Shown here: positions 43,461 to 56,794 of the stretch, piece after piece
How positions within the stretch are numbered: the stretch's first letter is position 1
Layout: each line of letters starts with the position of its first letter
Assembly (NCBI GenBank): GCA_028023455.1
Contig: JAQFVV010006197.1
Location: 13,265,254 to 13,329,253, forward strand
Origin: Epiperipatus broadwayi
Lineage: Eukaryota; Onychophora; Udeonychophora; Euonychophora; Peripatidae
DNA: 64,000 bases
Direction: 5' to 3'
Made by a program: the position numbers and the translations under genes
Notes under the pieces: generated by a model
What the model was told of the DNA's origin: nothing
The model's input: only the letters and a program-made list of their open reading frames with translations
Database searches by the model: none

Positions 43461-45565
43461 TGTAACGAGCACAGACGTTCATTACATTGTTTTTTTTTTT
43501 TTTTATTAAACATGAAAGTAAATTAAAAAGTTCGCATTTATAAATTTTCTTTAAGAATTAAAAATTGAAATGAAATATCATCTTAAACTCGTATATATTA
43601 AATCGCACAGATAAAAAAAATTATTAAAATAAAACTGTATTAAAAATAGAAAAGGTATTTTAAAAACAAAAACTTAAAAAGATTTAGAGATAAAAATATA
43701 TCTTTAATCTTGAAAAACACAGAAATTAATCAGAAATGGAAATGATTGTTAATTAGTTAAATGTAAACCAGCCTTGGGCATTTAAATGTAAAAACATCAG
43801 TCAGATAGGAAAACAATAGAAACAAATAGCCAATGAAAGAAATCCATCGGGAAATCGGACCTCAGCGAAAGGATCACCACATCGATGACATAATGCCAAG
43901 TCAATCCTTCGAATACGTATAAAAGGAAAATTTGGAAATTATTAATTAGTGATTGGTAATTATTATTACGAGAAGACGGAGATGTATTAAGGCAGAGAGT
44001 TGGTGGTGAAGGGATGGAAGGACACACGTTCAATCCCTTCAGTTGTTATAAAATGGAAACATCGACAAGCAACTGTAAAAGATGAATATTTCTAAAACCG
44101 TAAGAACTTTATAAAATATAACGAACAATATTAATTTGAAAACACTAAGAACTTTAAATTTTAAACTTTCCTAGTATTTAATTGTTACAAATAGAATCCT
44201 ATCTGACCAAACTAAATTCTTTATTAATAGTGTTATTTGATGTATTTTTTTCTTATTTATGTAAAATCATTTCCATTTATTTATCTTTTGTTCTTTAAGT
44301 TTTTATCATGATTTTTTGTTTTTCGTTAAATTAATTATATAAATATTAAACTTAAGTCGGGCGTGAATGGCTGTATAGATTTGTAAAGTTATATTAGGGG
44401 AGGGTAATCTTAAGTTATTTGTTTTGTGGTTAAATTGGGTCAATGGATTGGATATATTGGTGTGATTAGTAGATGTAATATTGATTCGCTACGGGCAGAA
44501 TCGCTTCATACGCCACACACTTCCATTTGCCTATAGAAGGAATTATAAGTCGGATACCGCAGTTCGTTTCTATGGAGTTTTTTGCTTTATTGCTCTTCTT
44601 TGCAGATAGATGTAATATTCCTATCTGATGAGAGGTAATTTCTTCTCTTAACTTTGGTGCCGCCGTATTTCGTATTACATTGAATACATCGATATATCAG
44701 ATGGATTGGCGTCAGTTTGGCTGCGACTTTTAGCCTAAGGTTAAATAGGGATAGAATGTTTATTTTCAAAAGCAAATTTATGTAGTCTATTCATACTCGA
44801 CACTAAATAAAATTGCATTAAATTTAAGTTGTTATAGACGCTTGCATGGATTGTTTATTGGTTAACTATGTTTTGCGTTTTCATATTTGATCAAAATATA
44901 TAGACATTCGATAAATAATGATACCTTACAGTGAGTATCTAAAATGTATTTATTCAGATGTCTTTTAAGTTATTGGTGACAATGCAAATATCTTATGGTG
45001 AATACTATTGGGTTACGTATAAATTTCCCTCTGCAATTGTCAGTAATCAATAATTTTGTATTTTGATCGTTTATGTTTATTTTGAAATGTTTTTGACCGT
45101 GAAATCTATGTAATCGATCTATATTCAACATTATAAACAAGATTTCATAAATTTATCTGTACGAACTTAATTAAAATGTAAAATTAGAATATAATAGTAA
45201 TTAAATGTAAATTAAAGTCAAAAATCAAAGTGAAAAATGTAGGTTAAATTGGGAAATGTAAAACTAATACTAAAATAATTTTAAATCTTATATATATGTG
45301 AAATAAATAAATATTTGTGTGTTAATTACTGGCAGTGGCTTATTTTATTCTTTTTTTTATATACTCTTAGATTATATTATTAAATCTCTGCTATTCCACT
45401 GAGCTAGTGACATGGGCTAACGACTGGATGCAAAATCTAAAAAAAAAATTTTTTTTTTTTTTTTACTTACGTATCTGCCTACTTTATAAATTTTTCTAGC
45501 TTCAAATGCCTAGATGGCGCCCTGTAGTGCAGTTTACGTAAGTCTACATTCTCCGGATCGTTACA
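43461..45565 (-). mobile_element. LTR-like element, 2.1 kb, inverted (copy 3)
   Basis: The ends are TGTAACGAGCAC (43461) and GGATCGTTACA (45565), embedded in ATATATATAT on both sides. Read on the minus strand it starts TGTAACGATCCGGAGAATG and shares the leader region with copies 1 and 2 (GGGCGCCATCTAGGCATTTG, TAGGCAGATACGTAAG). It also shares GCCACTGCCAGTAATTAACA (inverted at about 45320-45340) and a TTATAAT promoter-like block. The central part has diverged strongly. No coding domains were recognised. Confidence 0.55.
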
Positions 45566-45934
45566 ATATATATATATATAAAGTAAAGGAAAAATAGAAA
45601 TAAGAACAGACAAATTTTTGTAGATGTTTTTCTACATTCACTGGGAATAATAAGGTAACAGGTTAAATAACTGTGGATTTAAAACAGAATTTTATTATAA
45701 ATTAAAACATTTTAAAAGGTATAATAAATAAATTAATATTGTATTCTGATTTTGAATTTAAAAATAAGCATATTTTATTTTTGTAAAACCTTTTAATTAA
45801 TGCTTGCTCACAATTCTCTATTTAAGTAAAAACATGTAGATAACACATGATTAAAATTGTTTTTAATCAAGATACGCATTAGACAGAAAAAACTCTGTTT
45901 TCAATTAAGGTGTTTTTATCACCTCAAATGATCT

Positions 45935-45965
45935 TATAAAAAGAACTGATAAAAAATATCAGTTC
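45935..45965 (+). promoter_or_regulatory. Candidate TATA plus initiator core promoter
   Basis: TATAAAAAG at 45935-45943 is followed by TCAGTT at 45959-45964, with the initiator A (45961) 26 bases from the first T of the TATA box. This is the classic spacing, and TCAGT is the arthropod-type initiator consensus. The downstream 400 bases are GC-richer than the surroundings. Confidence 0.4.
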
Positions 45966-46156
45966 AGTTTGGTTTTAATATTTTTGAAAAGCAGTTGGCA
46001 AATTGGCCAGTTGCAAAGTTGGTTATATTTTGTTGCAACTTGTTGAAGTTTGCAGCAGTTGTCTTTAGTTGGTAAGAGTAGCAGTTGTTTCTGTATAATG
46101 ACCATGGAAAAATACAAGGAGGGCAAGGGCAGAAGCAGTGATCTACTAGTTTAACT

Positions 46157-46381
46157 ATGTTGGAGTTGATTCACATGAAGTCCAGGTCAACTTCTAATGA
46201 GTCTAGCCTGCTCAAATATATTCTAGAAGACAGCTTTCCTGAAGTATGTCAATCCTGGACAGAAGGGAACCGATCAAGGCCAACAAATTACCTGAATTAT
46301 ACCTCTATTGATGATGACAATCCTGGACTATACTTTCCTGATGAACCAAAAACCAAGCTTGCCAAGAGACCCATCAGTTGA
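46157..46381 (+). CDS. Hypothetical 74-residue protein
   Basis: The frame begins MLELIHMKSRSTSNESSLLK and contains ILEDSFPEVCQSW and IDDDNPGLYFPDEP. It ends KLAKRPIS at TGA 46379-46381. Composition is acidic and serine-rich, unlike chance translations of the surrounding DNA. It lies 200 bases downstream of the candidate promoter at 45935. A short upstream frame (MTMEKYKEGKGRSSDLLV, 46098-46154) stops just before it in a different frame. I recognise no family. It could be a small gene, one exon of a gene, or a processed-gene relic. Confidence 0.35.
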   Translation: MLELIHMKSRSTSNESSLLKYILEDSFPEVCQSWTEGNRSRPTNYLNYTSIDDDNPGLYFPDEPKTKLAKRPIS

Positions 46382-46742
46382 TGAAGAAATAGTTATACAT
46401 ATGCTGCTATTTATCTATACATGCAAGGAACCACAGACAAATGCATCACATCATACATATAACATGAGTTATTTTAAATAATTCATTTTTTAAAAAATAA
46501 CATTCTAAAAAGTGAGATATATAATATAGAACGATTTTGTTTAAAGTCTTTGTTGAGAAAATAAAATGACATTTTGAGACATATATAATTAAAAGCAATC
46601 TGTGATCATGAGACATGTATAGAAAATTATCATTTTAAAAATTTTTTTTTTTTAAATAATGCAAGTAAACTTTTGACTGAATGAAGTGATTGAATTCATT
46701 GATCAAAAAGAATCTTTTTAAATTAATTTAAAGATGATTCTA

Positions 46743-46833
46743 AAAGCATTAACTGCCTTGCAAGCAAGCAGTTGCTTGTAGATAACTGTCGTGGGTTCGT
46801 TTCCCAGCCGATGCTTTGACATATGGAAAAAAA
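46743..46833 (+). mobile_element. tRNA-derived SINE, second copy
   Basis: A tRNA-like head whose ends AAAGCAT and ATGCTTT are complementary, with a B-box-like GGTTCGTTTCC at 46794-46804, then GATGCTTTGACATATGG and A7. The tail matches the SINE at 16550-16659. The A box is not well preserved. No clear target duplication was found. Confidence 0.6.
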
Positions 46834-46839
46834 GCCTTA

Positions 46840-48026
46840 TAATTAATTAACAATAATCAGTTAAAATCTGATTTTATTTTCAATAAGAAAAGAACTTTTA
46901 TAAACTTTCAAAAAAAATGAAGAAAGCTGTAATAGAATTTGATAAACTGATTTTTTTTATTATTGATACACACATATGTGTGAATTTTATGTATATTCAA
47001 AACAAAATTAGTTATTATAAAAATTAATGTCATTTACTATTTTGATAAGTTCAGAAATGATAGAAATGAGATTCATTCATATAATTAATCAATTATTGTA
47101 CTTCACATATGTGCACAATTATATATACATGTTTAAGTAAACCTAGCATTGGTAATTATATTATTAAAAATATAAAAAAATTAATCATGTATTTTTATTT
47201 TATGGCAATTTAAATATGTTCATTTTTTAATATTCTACCACATGCTTAGGTATGGATATATATATATAGGTGTTGTATATTGGAACATTCTTGAAAATCA
47301 TAATGTAATAAACTGAAATTTGTTTTTATATTAATCAAAACTTATACATAAATTTTAACCATTTTCATTTTATATTAAGCCATATGTCTGTGTGCTGATA
47401 TATATGTCATAATGTAATAACTTGAATTTTGTAAATCACACATGTAAATCACAATGTGATAATTTTTTTATTATATGTTAATCAAAATCAGAAGGCTTAA
47501 TTGATATGTTAATAGTCTTATTCTAGAGACCTTAATATAATTTTTTTGATTGATTGTTATTAATAAACTTGAATTCAATTGTTGAAATTATATTAAATCA
47601 TCATTTCTTGGTCACTGCAATAGTTATAGAGCTTGTGTTCTTCTGAGCGAGATTAGTGTATAATGGCTGATTATATACATGGGGATGTATATTACTGCTT
47701 CAGGGAATCCAGTGATGATCAATCATCATCCTGGTTGGCAAATAAGATTATATTCTTTAAAGCCATTGCACTACATTTTTATTTAATTTAGTCTAATAGA
47801 AATTAAGTTTATAATTGGCCAGTACATTATTGGTACTAAGTGGCCAGAGCATTGATGATGATTAGCATGTTTTAAAATCCTGACACTATTGTTTAGATTT
47901 TTCTGGTTATGTATTCTGATGGATTAGCACTTAAGTAGTGCATCCAAAGTAATGTTTTCAATAATCTGCCATAAGCTGACAAGGACTAAATAGTTAGCCT
48001 GGTCTACAGAAGACCCATTTCCAATC
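46840..48026. other. Unannotated AT-rich stretch
   Basis: No gene or repeat family recognised. Confidence 0.5.
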
Positions 48027-48344
48027 CAATCACCAGAGTGACTGTTGATTTATAATTTTTATTGTTCAAATCCAGTCACAAGATTGACTGTTGATTTATT
48101 TTATTGTTGATCATTCATGATAATGGTTATTTTGAGTAGTCCTTATAATTACTTTTACTTATTGATAATGCTAATGGATTTACAACAATCACCAGAGTGA
48201 CTGTTGATTTATAATTTTTATTGTTCAAATCCAGTCACAAGATTGACTGTTGATTTATTTTATTGTTGATCATTCATGATAATGGTTATTTTGAGTAGTC
48301 CTTATAATTACTTTTACTTATTGATAATGCTAATGGATTTACAA
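48027..48344. repeat. Exact 159 bp tandem duplication
   Basis: 48027-48185 and 48186-48344 appear identical base for base. Each unit contains an internal near-repeat: CCAGAGTGACTGTTGATTTA and CCAGTCACAAGATTGACTGT share the GACTGTTGATTTAT core. Identity implies a very recent event or an assembly artefact. Confidence 0.85.
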
Positions 48345-49080
48345 TTATACTTTTAGTTGCTGAGAAGTTAACTGATCTATTCTGATCTAACTGAGTTGAT
48401 CTCCAAGTAATCTATCATGCTCATCTTTTTGACATTAAGTTTTATATATTTTTTTCTTGAGGATGACTAAACAATTCTTCAGATCCCTGATATTTTAAAA
48501 CTCCAATTATCTCATCCTGTTACAATATATAGATATATGAATTAAATGCTATTCTAATTTATATAACCTGATTGCAGCTAATTAACAATAAGTCCTTTTC
48601 CTACTAAGTGTATTCACTAATAATAATATACTAAAGGTAATACATTTAACTGGCAGCCCTTAAACATTTACAATAAGATCGGAGGGATCTATTATGGCCC
48701 TAGTCAGCTTATTGATTTTCAGAAGATGAGATCCTGAGAATAAACTGTCCCCTATTGGTTTCTTCTGCTGCTTCACTCACATCACAGAGATGACAAAGAA
48801 GAGAGCACATGTTGCTTTTTTCCACAGTTTATATACTTTCAGTTTTGTTTTCTGGAGTAATTAAATTAATTGGAGAAAATCTGAGTGGTGGGTGTATTAT
48901 CAGTTTAATCTTGCCTCTGTAATATTTTAAGTCATACTAATTAAATTTCTGCTGTTATCTGATATTTATTTTTTCCTTCTAATAATAATTATTGTACACA
49001 ATAAGTTTTAATTAATGGGCTAAATATATGCAAAAAATATATTCAAATTAAAATCAGTGAAGTTAGCAATTTTTGCTTAG
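48345..49080. other. Unannotated stretch
   Basis: No gene or repeat family recognised. Confidence 0.5.
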
Positions 49081-49109
49081 TGAACTTTTGACTAAGTTAT
49101 ATTTATAAC

Positions 49110-49216
49110 GGTATGAAAAGTAGAGCTGCTTTAACCTAACCTATAGATGCAGGTAGAGGGGGTTCGAACCTCACCTACTCCTCCAGATTGCTACTAAGTG
49201 GCTTACTCTCCATACC
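49110..49216 (-). repeat. Small inverted-ended repeat with tRNA B-box
   Basis: The ends GGTATGAAAAGTAG and CTACT-like CTTACTCTCCATACC are inverted copies. A perfect polymerase III B-box-like GGTTCGAACCC is read on the minus strand near 49155-49168. No convincing A box was found. It may be a SINE fragment or a pseudo-tRNA. Confidence 0.3.
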
Positions 49217-49230
49217 TCACTAGAATTTAT

Positions 49231-52200
49231 TCTTAATGTATGCCTGGTGGTCAGGAAGATATGAAACACAAATGGATTTTAACAAGTAGATACATATAAT
49301 GACTATGTTTTTATATATGTGTGTCACACAAAAGAAAAACAAAATAATACTACAAAATTTAATTATAGTGAATGAGACAAAAAAATCTTTATTAGTTATG
49401 CTAGCAGGATTCTACAAAGTTTTACTGATTGAACTGCAAGCTATTTCTCTGCAACCATATACAGATACGTATGGTAGTCTCTTTTGTGCAATAATAATGA
49501 GAGACAAAGTTTATATTACAAATTTTGTTTAAAAAAATATATATATATTTCCAATCAATGAGCAGGTTACATAACTTCAAGAGAGAGACATCATTTATTA
49601 ACTCTGTGAAGAAGTTACATGATAATAAATAGATGGTTAAACCTCACTAAATGCATTTGCGGGCATATTTAAATTACAGCCCTCTACTAATGACTAACTA
49701 AGAATTAAATAGTGACCCCAATAGAAATTTCCAGCTATGATTGAAACATTCCAATATTTTGAGAAAGATTTCAAATAAATATAAATATACAATATGGTGT
49801 CCTAAGGTGATAGTAGAATGTGGGCAGTGAGTCTCAAAACACAGAAGCGACCAAGAGGCTAATACAGACCGGATAGCACTCTGTCTCTAAACTGGGTTAG
49901 AGGAAAAAGGAATCTGTTCGCTAACCGAAGTTTTTACTGCTTATGCCAGTTACGTACATTGAAATATCTGAGGTAGATATGAGATCCAGAATTTTTCATT
50001 TTTATTTTCATGGAGATCCCTATGCAGGTATATTAGTCTAAGCAGACTTGGTAAAAAGAGAAACACTGAATACATGCTGAGATGCCCACAGATCAACCAG
50101 TGCACGATATCATATAAATACGGTCAAACAACCTTTAAATTTAAAGACAGAAACACCATTTCAAAACACACATATATATAACGTCATGAAAGCTCAACCA
50201 CCACTGAAAAATCCCGAGAGAAATAATATTGACTTTCCCTTAAAGTTTAACCTATCCACTCACACAGCCAAATAGAAATTAATAAAAACTTTAATAGATA
50301 AATATTGTCATGTACCCTCTCTTATTGCTAAAAAATAAAGGTGAATGTTTATTTTTATTTTATGCTCATTAAAATGGGATTTACATTCGTAACCTCTCAT
50401 TGATTAAAAAAAAAATAAAGATATTAGTGGTAGACTCCTTTGGCAATTAAATATTAATTCTAAGAATGGGATTTGCGCTTTCTGCAATTTGCTTTCCCTT
50501 TCTAAAATAAAATATATACAAAAAATAAGTCCTTAATTACAGGTGCATAATGGTAGAAAATTTAATGACACATTTTCAATAAAAATTAATAAGAATTATC
50601 GTCGCCATTATATGTAATAAACCACCACCCATTATAATATTTTGAGAAAGAGAAAAAGAAACAATTGATGAAATATAATTTTACAATACGGAAATCTATA
50701 GATTTTAATATAGATAAATAGAACAACAAAGCAGACATTTAAATTTACATTGATGAAAGACAAAAACATATTTCAAATCATGGAATAGTTACTGGTAACT
50801 AAAAGGCTAATGTTAAAATGGAAACCATAGATTTTGCACGGCCATCTTTTTTGAGTCTTGATGTTTATTTTCCATTTTCCATTGAAAGAATTTTATTTAA
50901 CAGGGTTAGGCATTGGTCATGAATGTAGGTCAGGCACTTTAGTTCTCTGGCTGGCTCACATGGCTATGACTCCAGTCTCAGGAACAGGCGGGAGCACGAA
51001 GGCAAAGAAGATTATTCTCGCGTTTTTGCAGAGTATACATTTCATAATTTATAGATATACACGCTGAACAGAAAGAAAGACTTTCTTGAAAAAAGTACAG
51101 CACAACGTTTCCTGTAAATTCTCTTGTAAATTTGTCAGCAAATGTCTTTCCCAAAAAAATTCTAAATAAAAAAAAACTATTCATCAGCAAGACTACAGTA
51201 AGCATAAGACCGAGAAGAAAAGACAAGTTCTTTATTTATACCCTTTTTCAATTCTATTTTAGTCTACTCTTTAGTAGCAAATAATGCCCATTGTTTAAAT
51301 TTTTCCCTGTTATTGATTATTTTATCTAATTAAATTCCCTTCTAATGGATTTTGTTTAATAAGATAATTTCCATCTATTTCTGCCATATTTAAAAAATGG
51401 TTTCAAATAAAAATTTTAAATTTCGTATATTTTATTTCATTGATTTTTTTTTTCTTTAAACAATTTCCCCCTTTAACTTATATAACTATTTGTGCAGATG
51501 ATAATTTATTTAAGAAAATAAACATACATTCACTGTGTTTAGGGTCTTAGCTAGTCCACAATAAATGGTGAAGCCAGCATATATATATATATATGCACAA
51601 CTTCATATTAGTCATAGTCATTGCAATTGACAGAGAGAAGATTCCTAGAAATATTCAACGCATTACTAAAATTTGCTTTACAACTCACTAAATTGCTTTA
51701 TGCACTCCTCCCCTTTTCCCTCCAAACCAGAAATCACAAATCATATACAAGGTCACATGCCCTCACATCAACTGCCATGCCATGTATTACGGTGAATTGA
51801 AGGCTAACTTGTCTATCCGATTAGCACGATACCAATACATATACAACCACGCTCAAACCCAAACAGATATAAAATCAATTTTTTATGAACACCAATTCAC
51901 TTCTGGCCACCCCTTCAAGCTACATCTGCCTCCATTGTATGCCTAGAATGCAAAAATGACAAGCGTAAACTGAAAAGGGCTGGTACATCATGAGATAAAA
52001 ATGCAATAAGAAATACTTCTGCATTCCCTTTTCTAAAAATGGCCTACTTAAATTAATAATTAGCCATTTCTTTAATAAACTCTGCAATCTTCTTCCCTCT
52101 GTCAGTTGCCATAATATCACCAATATAACTTAGTCTCACAGATTTTAAGCTTATCACAAATAAGTTTTTGCATATACTTACCCACATTGCAATATTAATC

Positions 52201-54021
52201 CTAATAAATTCTAGTATAAAATTATAACAATGTAACTATAAAATTATAAGCTTTAACTCAGACTAAAATGTAATAATAGATATACAATGAATGTATAGAA
52301 AAAAGCTTTCATAAAATACATTTTTAAACAGTGTGTGCTTAGCTATCTTTCGATATGTTCTTCATATATCTATTATTAAAATGTTATCAAGTAAAATATA
52401 TTTACATAAAAGCTTAAAATTCTCACTATAGTTGATTTTTTTTAAAAACCAATAACAATAATTCTCTAGCAGTTAAAGGTTGTTCAACAGTATGGTTGGT
52501 GTTCATGCTTATCTGGAATTCTGACTTCCTAAGGCATGATTACTTCACATCATGCTGATCTTTTTAGAGAAAATCAATGTTTTCATTGTTAACAATAGTA
52601 CCTTAATAATCAATAATGTGGCCACCATCTTTATTTATTAGGTGGCTTTTGGTCTGCAGTAATTCACTGTACCATTTTATATTATATTATCATATTGAGC
52701 TTAATTTGACCATTATCATTTTTTCTCTTTAGGATTATATTTCTTAATTTTAAAACTTGAATCTTGTTTCTGTTTTCATTATAGTGATTTCCTCATTATA
52801 TTTAGAAAAATATTAATTCCCCATATGATTCTCACTCACTTCAAAAATTCTATCCATCCTTGATTTTAAAAGTTTTGACTAATTTTCTTTTCTCTATTGA
52901 GAGTTCCACTTGAACTTATTATTTTCATCAGTGTCTTTACTGGATTTAAAATTGAGTGCTGTTTTAATACCTACCATAAGCATATAATTTTCAGTTTACA
53001 TGACCCTTGAACCAATATCTCAGAGCGGTTACTTTTCAAATAATTTTCCACCTCATAAATATACCTTTTTGGTCTTTAGGGTTCCTTCTATTTCAGACTA
53101 AAAGCTAGTATTGGGATCATTGCACAGATAAGTTTTAGATTTTCTCTAAGATAGTCTACTGACTCAATTCTGGATAGCTTTACATGCACTGGCTAACTAT
53201 TATTTTTATTTCTTTTAAATTTATCACATCCAAAATGAAACATGGTCTCATTGTTATGATTCTATCTTTTAGCCATCTTTGCAAATTCCTTGTTTTACAT
53301 AAGTTTATTTTATTTTTCCACATTATAGTACCTGAAATATATTGACAGATGCACATTACAGATAAGATCAACTATGAGTAAATTTAAAATTATATAAAAA
53401 TTACAATTATGCATTCTTTTTTCAATTAGTTTTTTTTTTTTCAATCAAGATTTTTGATTTAATATTTATGAAAGTTATTCATGAATTATTATTTTATAAA
53501 TATATTTAAAATTCTGCCATGACATTTAAAAATTATTGTTATTATTTCCACACATAGTAGTAACTCCCACAGTGGTATAAATAAGCATTTATCAATTGTT
53601 TATTCTTCAGTTCACATATGTATGTATTTATGCATTTAATGGACAACTATAATTCTAATATAAATAATCAATATATGTGTATGTTTTACATGAAGATTCA
53701 CAGATGCAAATCGTATGAATATATTTTTCAGGTTCATATTATGAAAACAATTACTGCTTCTAATGCAGATATTGAAAAAAAGCAGTAAAATTACATGTTA
53801 CTTTATTTGATATGTACCACTAGATACCATAAAAAATAAGATCTCTAAAATATACAGCTACTGGTCTAGAAACAAACACCTATCAATAATATTATGCAAG
53901 GAAATCAGATTGGGTTCAACTTCTTTGAATTTTTTTTTTTTATTAATTTCAATTTATTAGCATAAATAGCATAAAAAAGAAAAGTGAAACGTATGTTAGA
54001 TGGGTGAATGCAAAATTTAAT
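49231..54021. other. AT-rich stretch without recognised genes
   Basis: Short open stretches at 49299, 50858, 51920 and 53180 have no family resemblance, splice context or neighbours. An AT microsatellite lies near 51580. If the two confirmed exons belong together, this is intron. Confidence 0.45.
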
Positions 54022-54080
54022 GTTCGTTGCTGAAGGCTAATAGCCAGAAAATAATCTAAAGATTTAAATGGGTATAGTAT
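54022..54080 (+). ncRNA. Decayed hammerhead-like motif
   Basis: CTGA, a good stem GGC-TAATA-GCC and AGAAAA are present in hammerhead order, but two bases of the CTGATGA core are missing. The flank GATTTAAATGGGTAT corresponds to the post-cleavage sequence at 7985-8000. Probably an inactive relic of the same element family. Confidence 0.4.
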
Positions 54081-54278
54081 ACCAGAAGTAAATACAATAA
54101 AATTCTGCCCCAGTGATACATTTAATTTATTCACTTCGAGAGCCATTTTAAGCTGGACTAATCAATGATTACTATATGCTGACAGTACCTATTCATGAAC
54201 ATTTTTTCAACTCAATCTTCTTAATCAAAATGTAATCTCATTTCTATACTAAGATAATTAACATCACTAAAAACTTAC

Positions 54279-54438
54279 CATAATACATTTTAATTTTGAA
54301 TACAATTTATCAATCTTCCTCAACTCTATATCAAAAGAGCATTTATATTTAGGATCAAAAGGATCATTAGCCTCAATACATCGTGGTGTTTCGAATTTGG
54401 TACATGACCTACGGCAGCACAAGTCTATTAAGTCACAT
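54279..54438 (-). CDS. Internal exon, unidentified host gene
   Basis: On the minus strand a 160 bp exon lies between an acceptor TTTTTATTATAG and a perfect donor GTAAGT (the plus strand reads ACTTAC at 54273-54278). It enters with one leftover base and then has 53 codons, ending in phase 0. The product is cysteine-rich at its start (CDLIDLCCRRSCTKFETPRC) and continues with IEANDPFDPKYKCSFDIELR then KIDKLYSKLKCIM. The exon at 36445-36543 begins in phase 0, consistent with direct splicing. Seven cysteines in 53 residues suggest a structural or secreted cysteine-rich segment, or a metal-binding one. I do not recognise the family. Confidence 0.75.
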
Positions 54439-56205
54439 CTATAATAAAAAGTTCAAAAACAATTATATAATGTAAATTCAAAATTATTATTATTCTGATG
54501 AAAATTTAAATTTAAAAAAAAGAGAAAATGAATTTTTAAAAAAAAATAGATAAAAAAAATTAGATATAAACAAATGAATGAATTTTTGTTTTTCATTAAT
54601 CCTCAGATATCCACTCAATATCCTTTCACTCTGCAACCAACAATGTAAGAGTAAATAATCAATGGACAATAAATAATACTGTTAATTGGTACTGAAATTA
54701 GTTTCTTGCTAAGGACCTTATCAGTAATGACCACTGAATTGCATATATCCATCCAACAGCTGTCATTTTAATATATTATTGAAGATAATGAATTTAAACT
54801 TTCAACAACTCAAAGTTTTAAACCAAAACCAATTTGCTTATCTACCTATAATATGCTGGTGTTAGGTCAAAACTTAAATATTTTAGTGACTTCGGTTATA
54901 TTCTATAGATATTTTTGGCCTTTTCCTTTTAAAAGGATAATTTAGAAGGCATCATCAAGTTCTTTTATGCAGCTTCTGGATGAATATGTACATCTTGATA
55001 TTTCTCATTGAAAATGTCTATTAACAAGTAATAAGTCAGTCAATCTGTTTACCATTATCTTTTGTAACTATTGATTTATTATTTCATGCTTCCATAACTA
55101 GTTCTAGAGAAGAGTGATTCCAAATAAATTGCAGCTATTAATGTAGTTATTAAACGTAACCTATGAGAGCATGATGTTTTGTTATGAAACTTTTTAATTG
55201 CTTTGTCTCACATACTTTGAGTGATATTTTGCTTGAGACAACTGGGATCAATTTTTGTCATTATACATTATTGTTTACTAAACTAATTGAATGGTTTATT
55301 GTTTGGGAGTTCCAATAAGTCAAACACCAAAAATGATGGGCAGTGATTCATGGACTTTGAACTCCAGTATTTCATTTTATCATGACATTAAACCATGCAA
55401 GGTTGCTATATAATAAAGACAACAGCAATAAGGCATTAAAAAAATTAAAAAAATTGCAGGATCATAAAAATATAAAAAGAAGTAGATCACATTTATAAAG
55501 TATTGTTTTGAGAAAAGAAGATGAAGTAATAGACATAATTAAACAGATTAAATCTAGTTATGGCACTTAAAATTTGCTAAAATTATGTTGTTAATCCTCA
55601 TGCAAGCTGCACACTAAGAAAATGATATATTTATTCTCAAAACATGAATTATAAAGGTTACATAATCTAATGACGAATTTTTGATATCATCTACTACTAT
55701 TTTATTGTGCTATTTATCTCTTTATGGAATATAGCTATATATTTATATTACTTCATTTTAATACCTTGGCAATCATTCTTCTATTTAAGCTAATTTTTTC
55801 CCATATAAAAATGATTTTCAATAATCAGGTTCATTATAACATTTTATTGCCCCGTGTAGTTTGGTACATTAGTAAAGTAGTTTAAAGTTTAAGGTCAATG
55901 AATTGCAGTCCAACTCTGGCATTTCAGTGATCAAATTTCTTACAAATTCTTCCACAGTAAACATTTGATCAGTATTCTAATTACTACTTAAAGTAAACTA
56001 TGGGATTATCTCCCATAAAAGTATAATTTTTCCCATTGGCACTTATATAAGTCAAGTCAAATTAACCAGAATCCTTTTTATCTTCCAGCTAAATATAGAC
56101 ACTCATCTGTTGACTAATTCTGGATGATTATCTGGGTTTATGAGATAGCTATTTAAAAAAAAAAAATTCTAAGCTTGCTCCTAACAAAAAAAAAAAAAAT
56201 CTGAT
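54439..56205. other. Unannotated stretch with one SINE-like fragment
   Basis: At 55347-55402 a fragment related to the SINE-like sequence at 36990-37095 is seen (CATGGACTTTGAACTCCAG). No further exon with good splice sites was found here. Confidence 0.4.
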
Positions 56206-56280
56206 TTACTTGGCTAGATTCAAATCCCATGCCATGACATCATGCAGATGCATTGATCACTATGCCATAATATCTACCAT
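56206..56280 (-). repeat. tRNA-derived SINE relic
   Basis: On the minus strand an A-box-like TGGCATAGTGA is followed about 35 bases later by a B-box-like GGGATTTGAATC, a spacing suitable for a tRNA-type polymerase III promoter. The intervening GCATCTGCATGATGTCATGG can form an anticodon-arm-like segment. An A-rich tail is not clear. Confidence 0.45.
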
Positions 56281-56794
56281 TTGTAGCTTGGTTATACCCA
56301 GTAATTAAATGCTGTTTTTTTTCAATGTTAACAATTATTATTATCAAAGTGTTTTTAGCAAGTCTGACAATCATCACCTGCTTTATATCTAGAAATTGTC
56401 ATAAAATTTTCATAATATTATGAAATATCCTTAAATAAAAATTTCTCAAGATCTTTATGTTATATAAATAAGGATTTATGTTTCAATAACTTTAGACAAA
56501 TAACAGTTCTATATAAAAATAATTAATCGTATTAGTTATATGATAAAATAACCTTTTTTTTTTTTTAAATTTGTAATATGCAGTAATTGTAAATTTCATG
56601 AAATTTTTTATACATTTCAAATCACACATGCTCGATATGTAAACTTTATTTTTTATTCATTAATTGTATTTTAATATGTATCTTAATTCTATTGTTTTTT
56701 ATTTAACTATTTATGCATGAGTTTCAAATAAAATGTGATTTTTTAATGGAAATGACTTTTATGGTTAAAAATTATATCTTTAACCAAGATATAT

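Noticed and set aside
44618-44660. CTGATGAGAGG as a further hammerhead core
   Set aside because: No GAAA element, stem II partner or GTC cleavage site follows at a usable distance.
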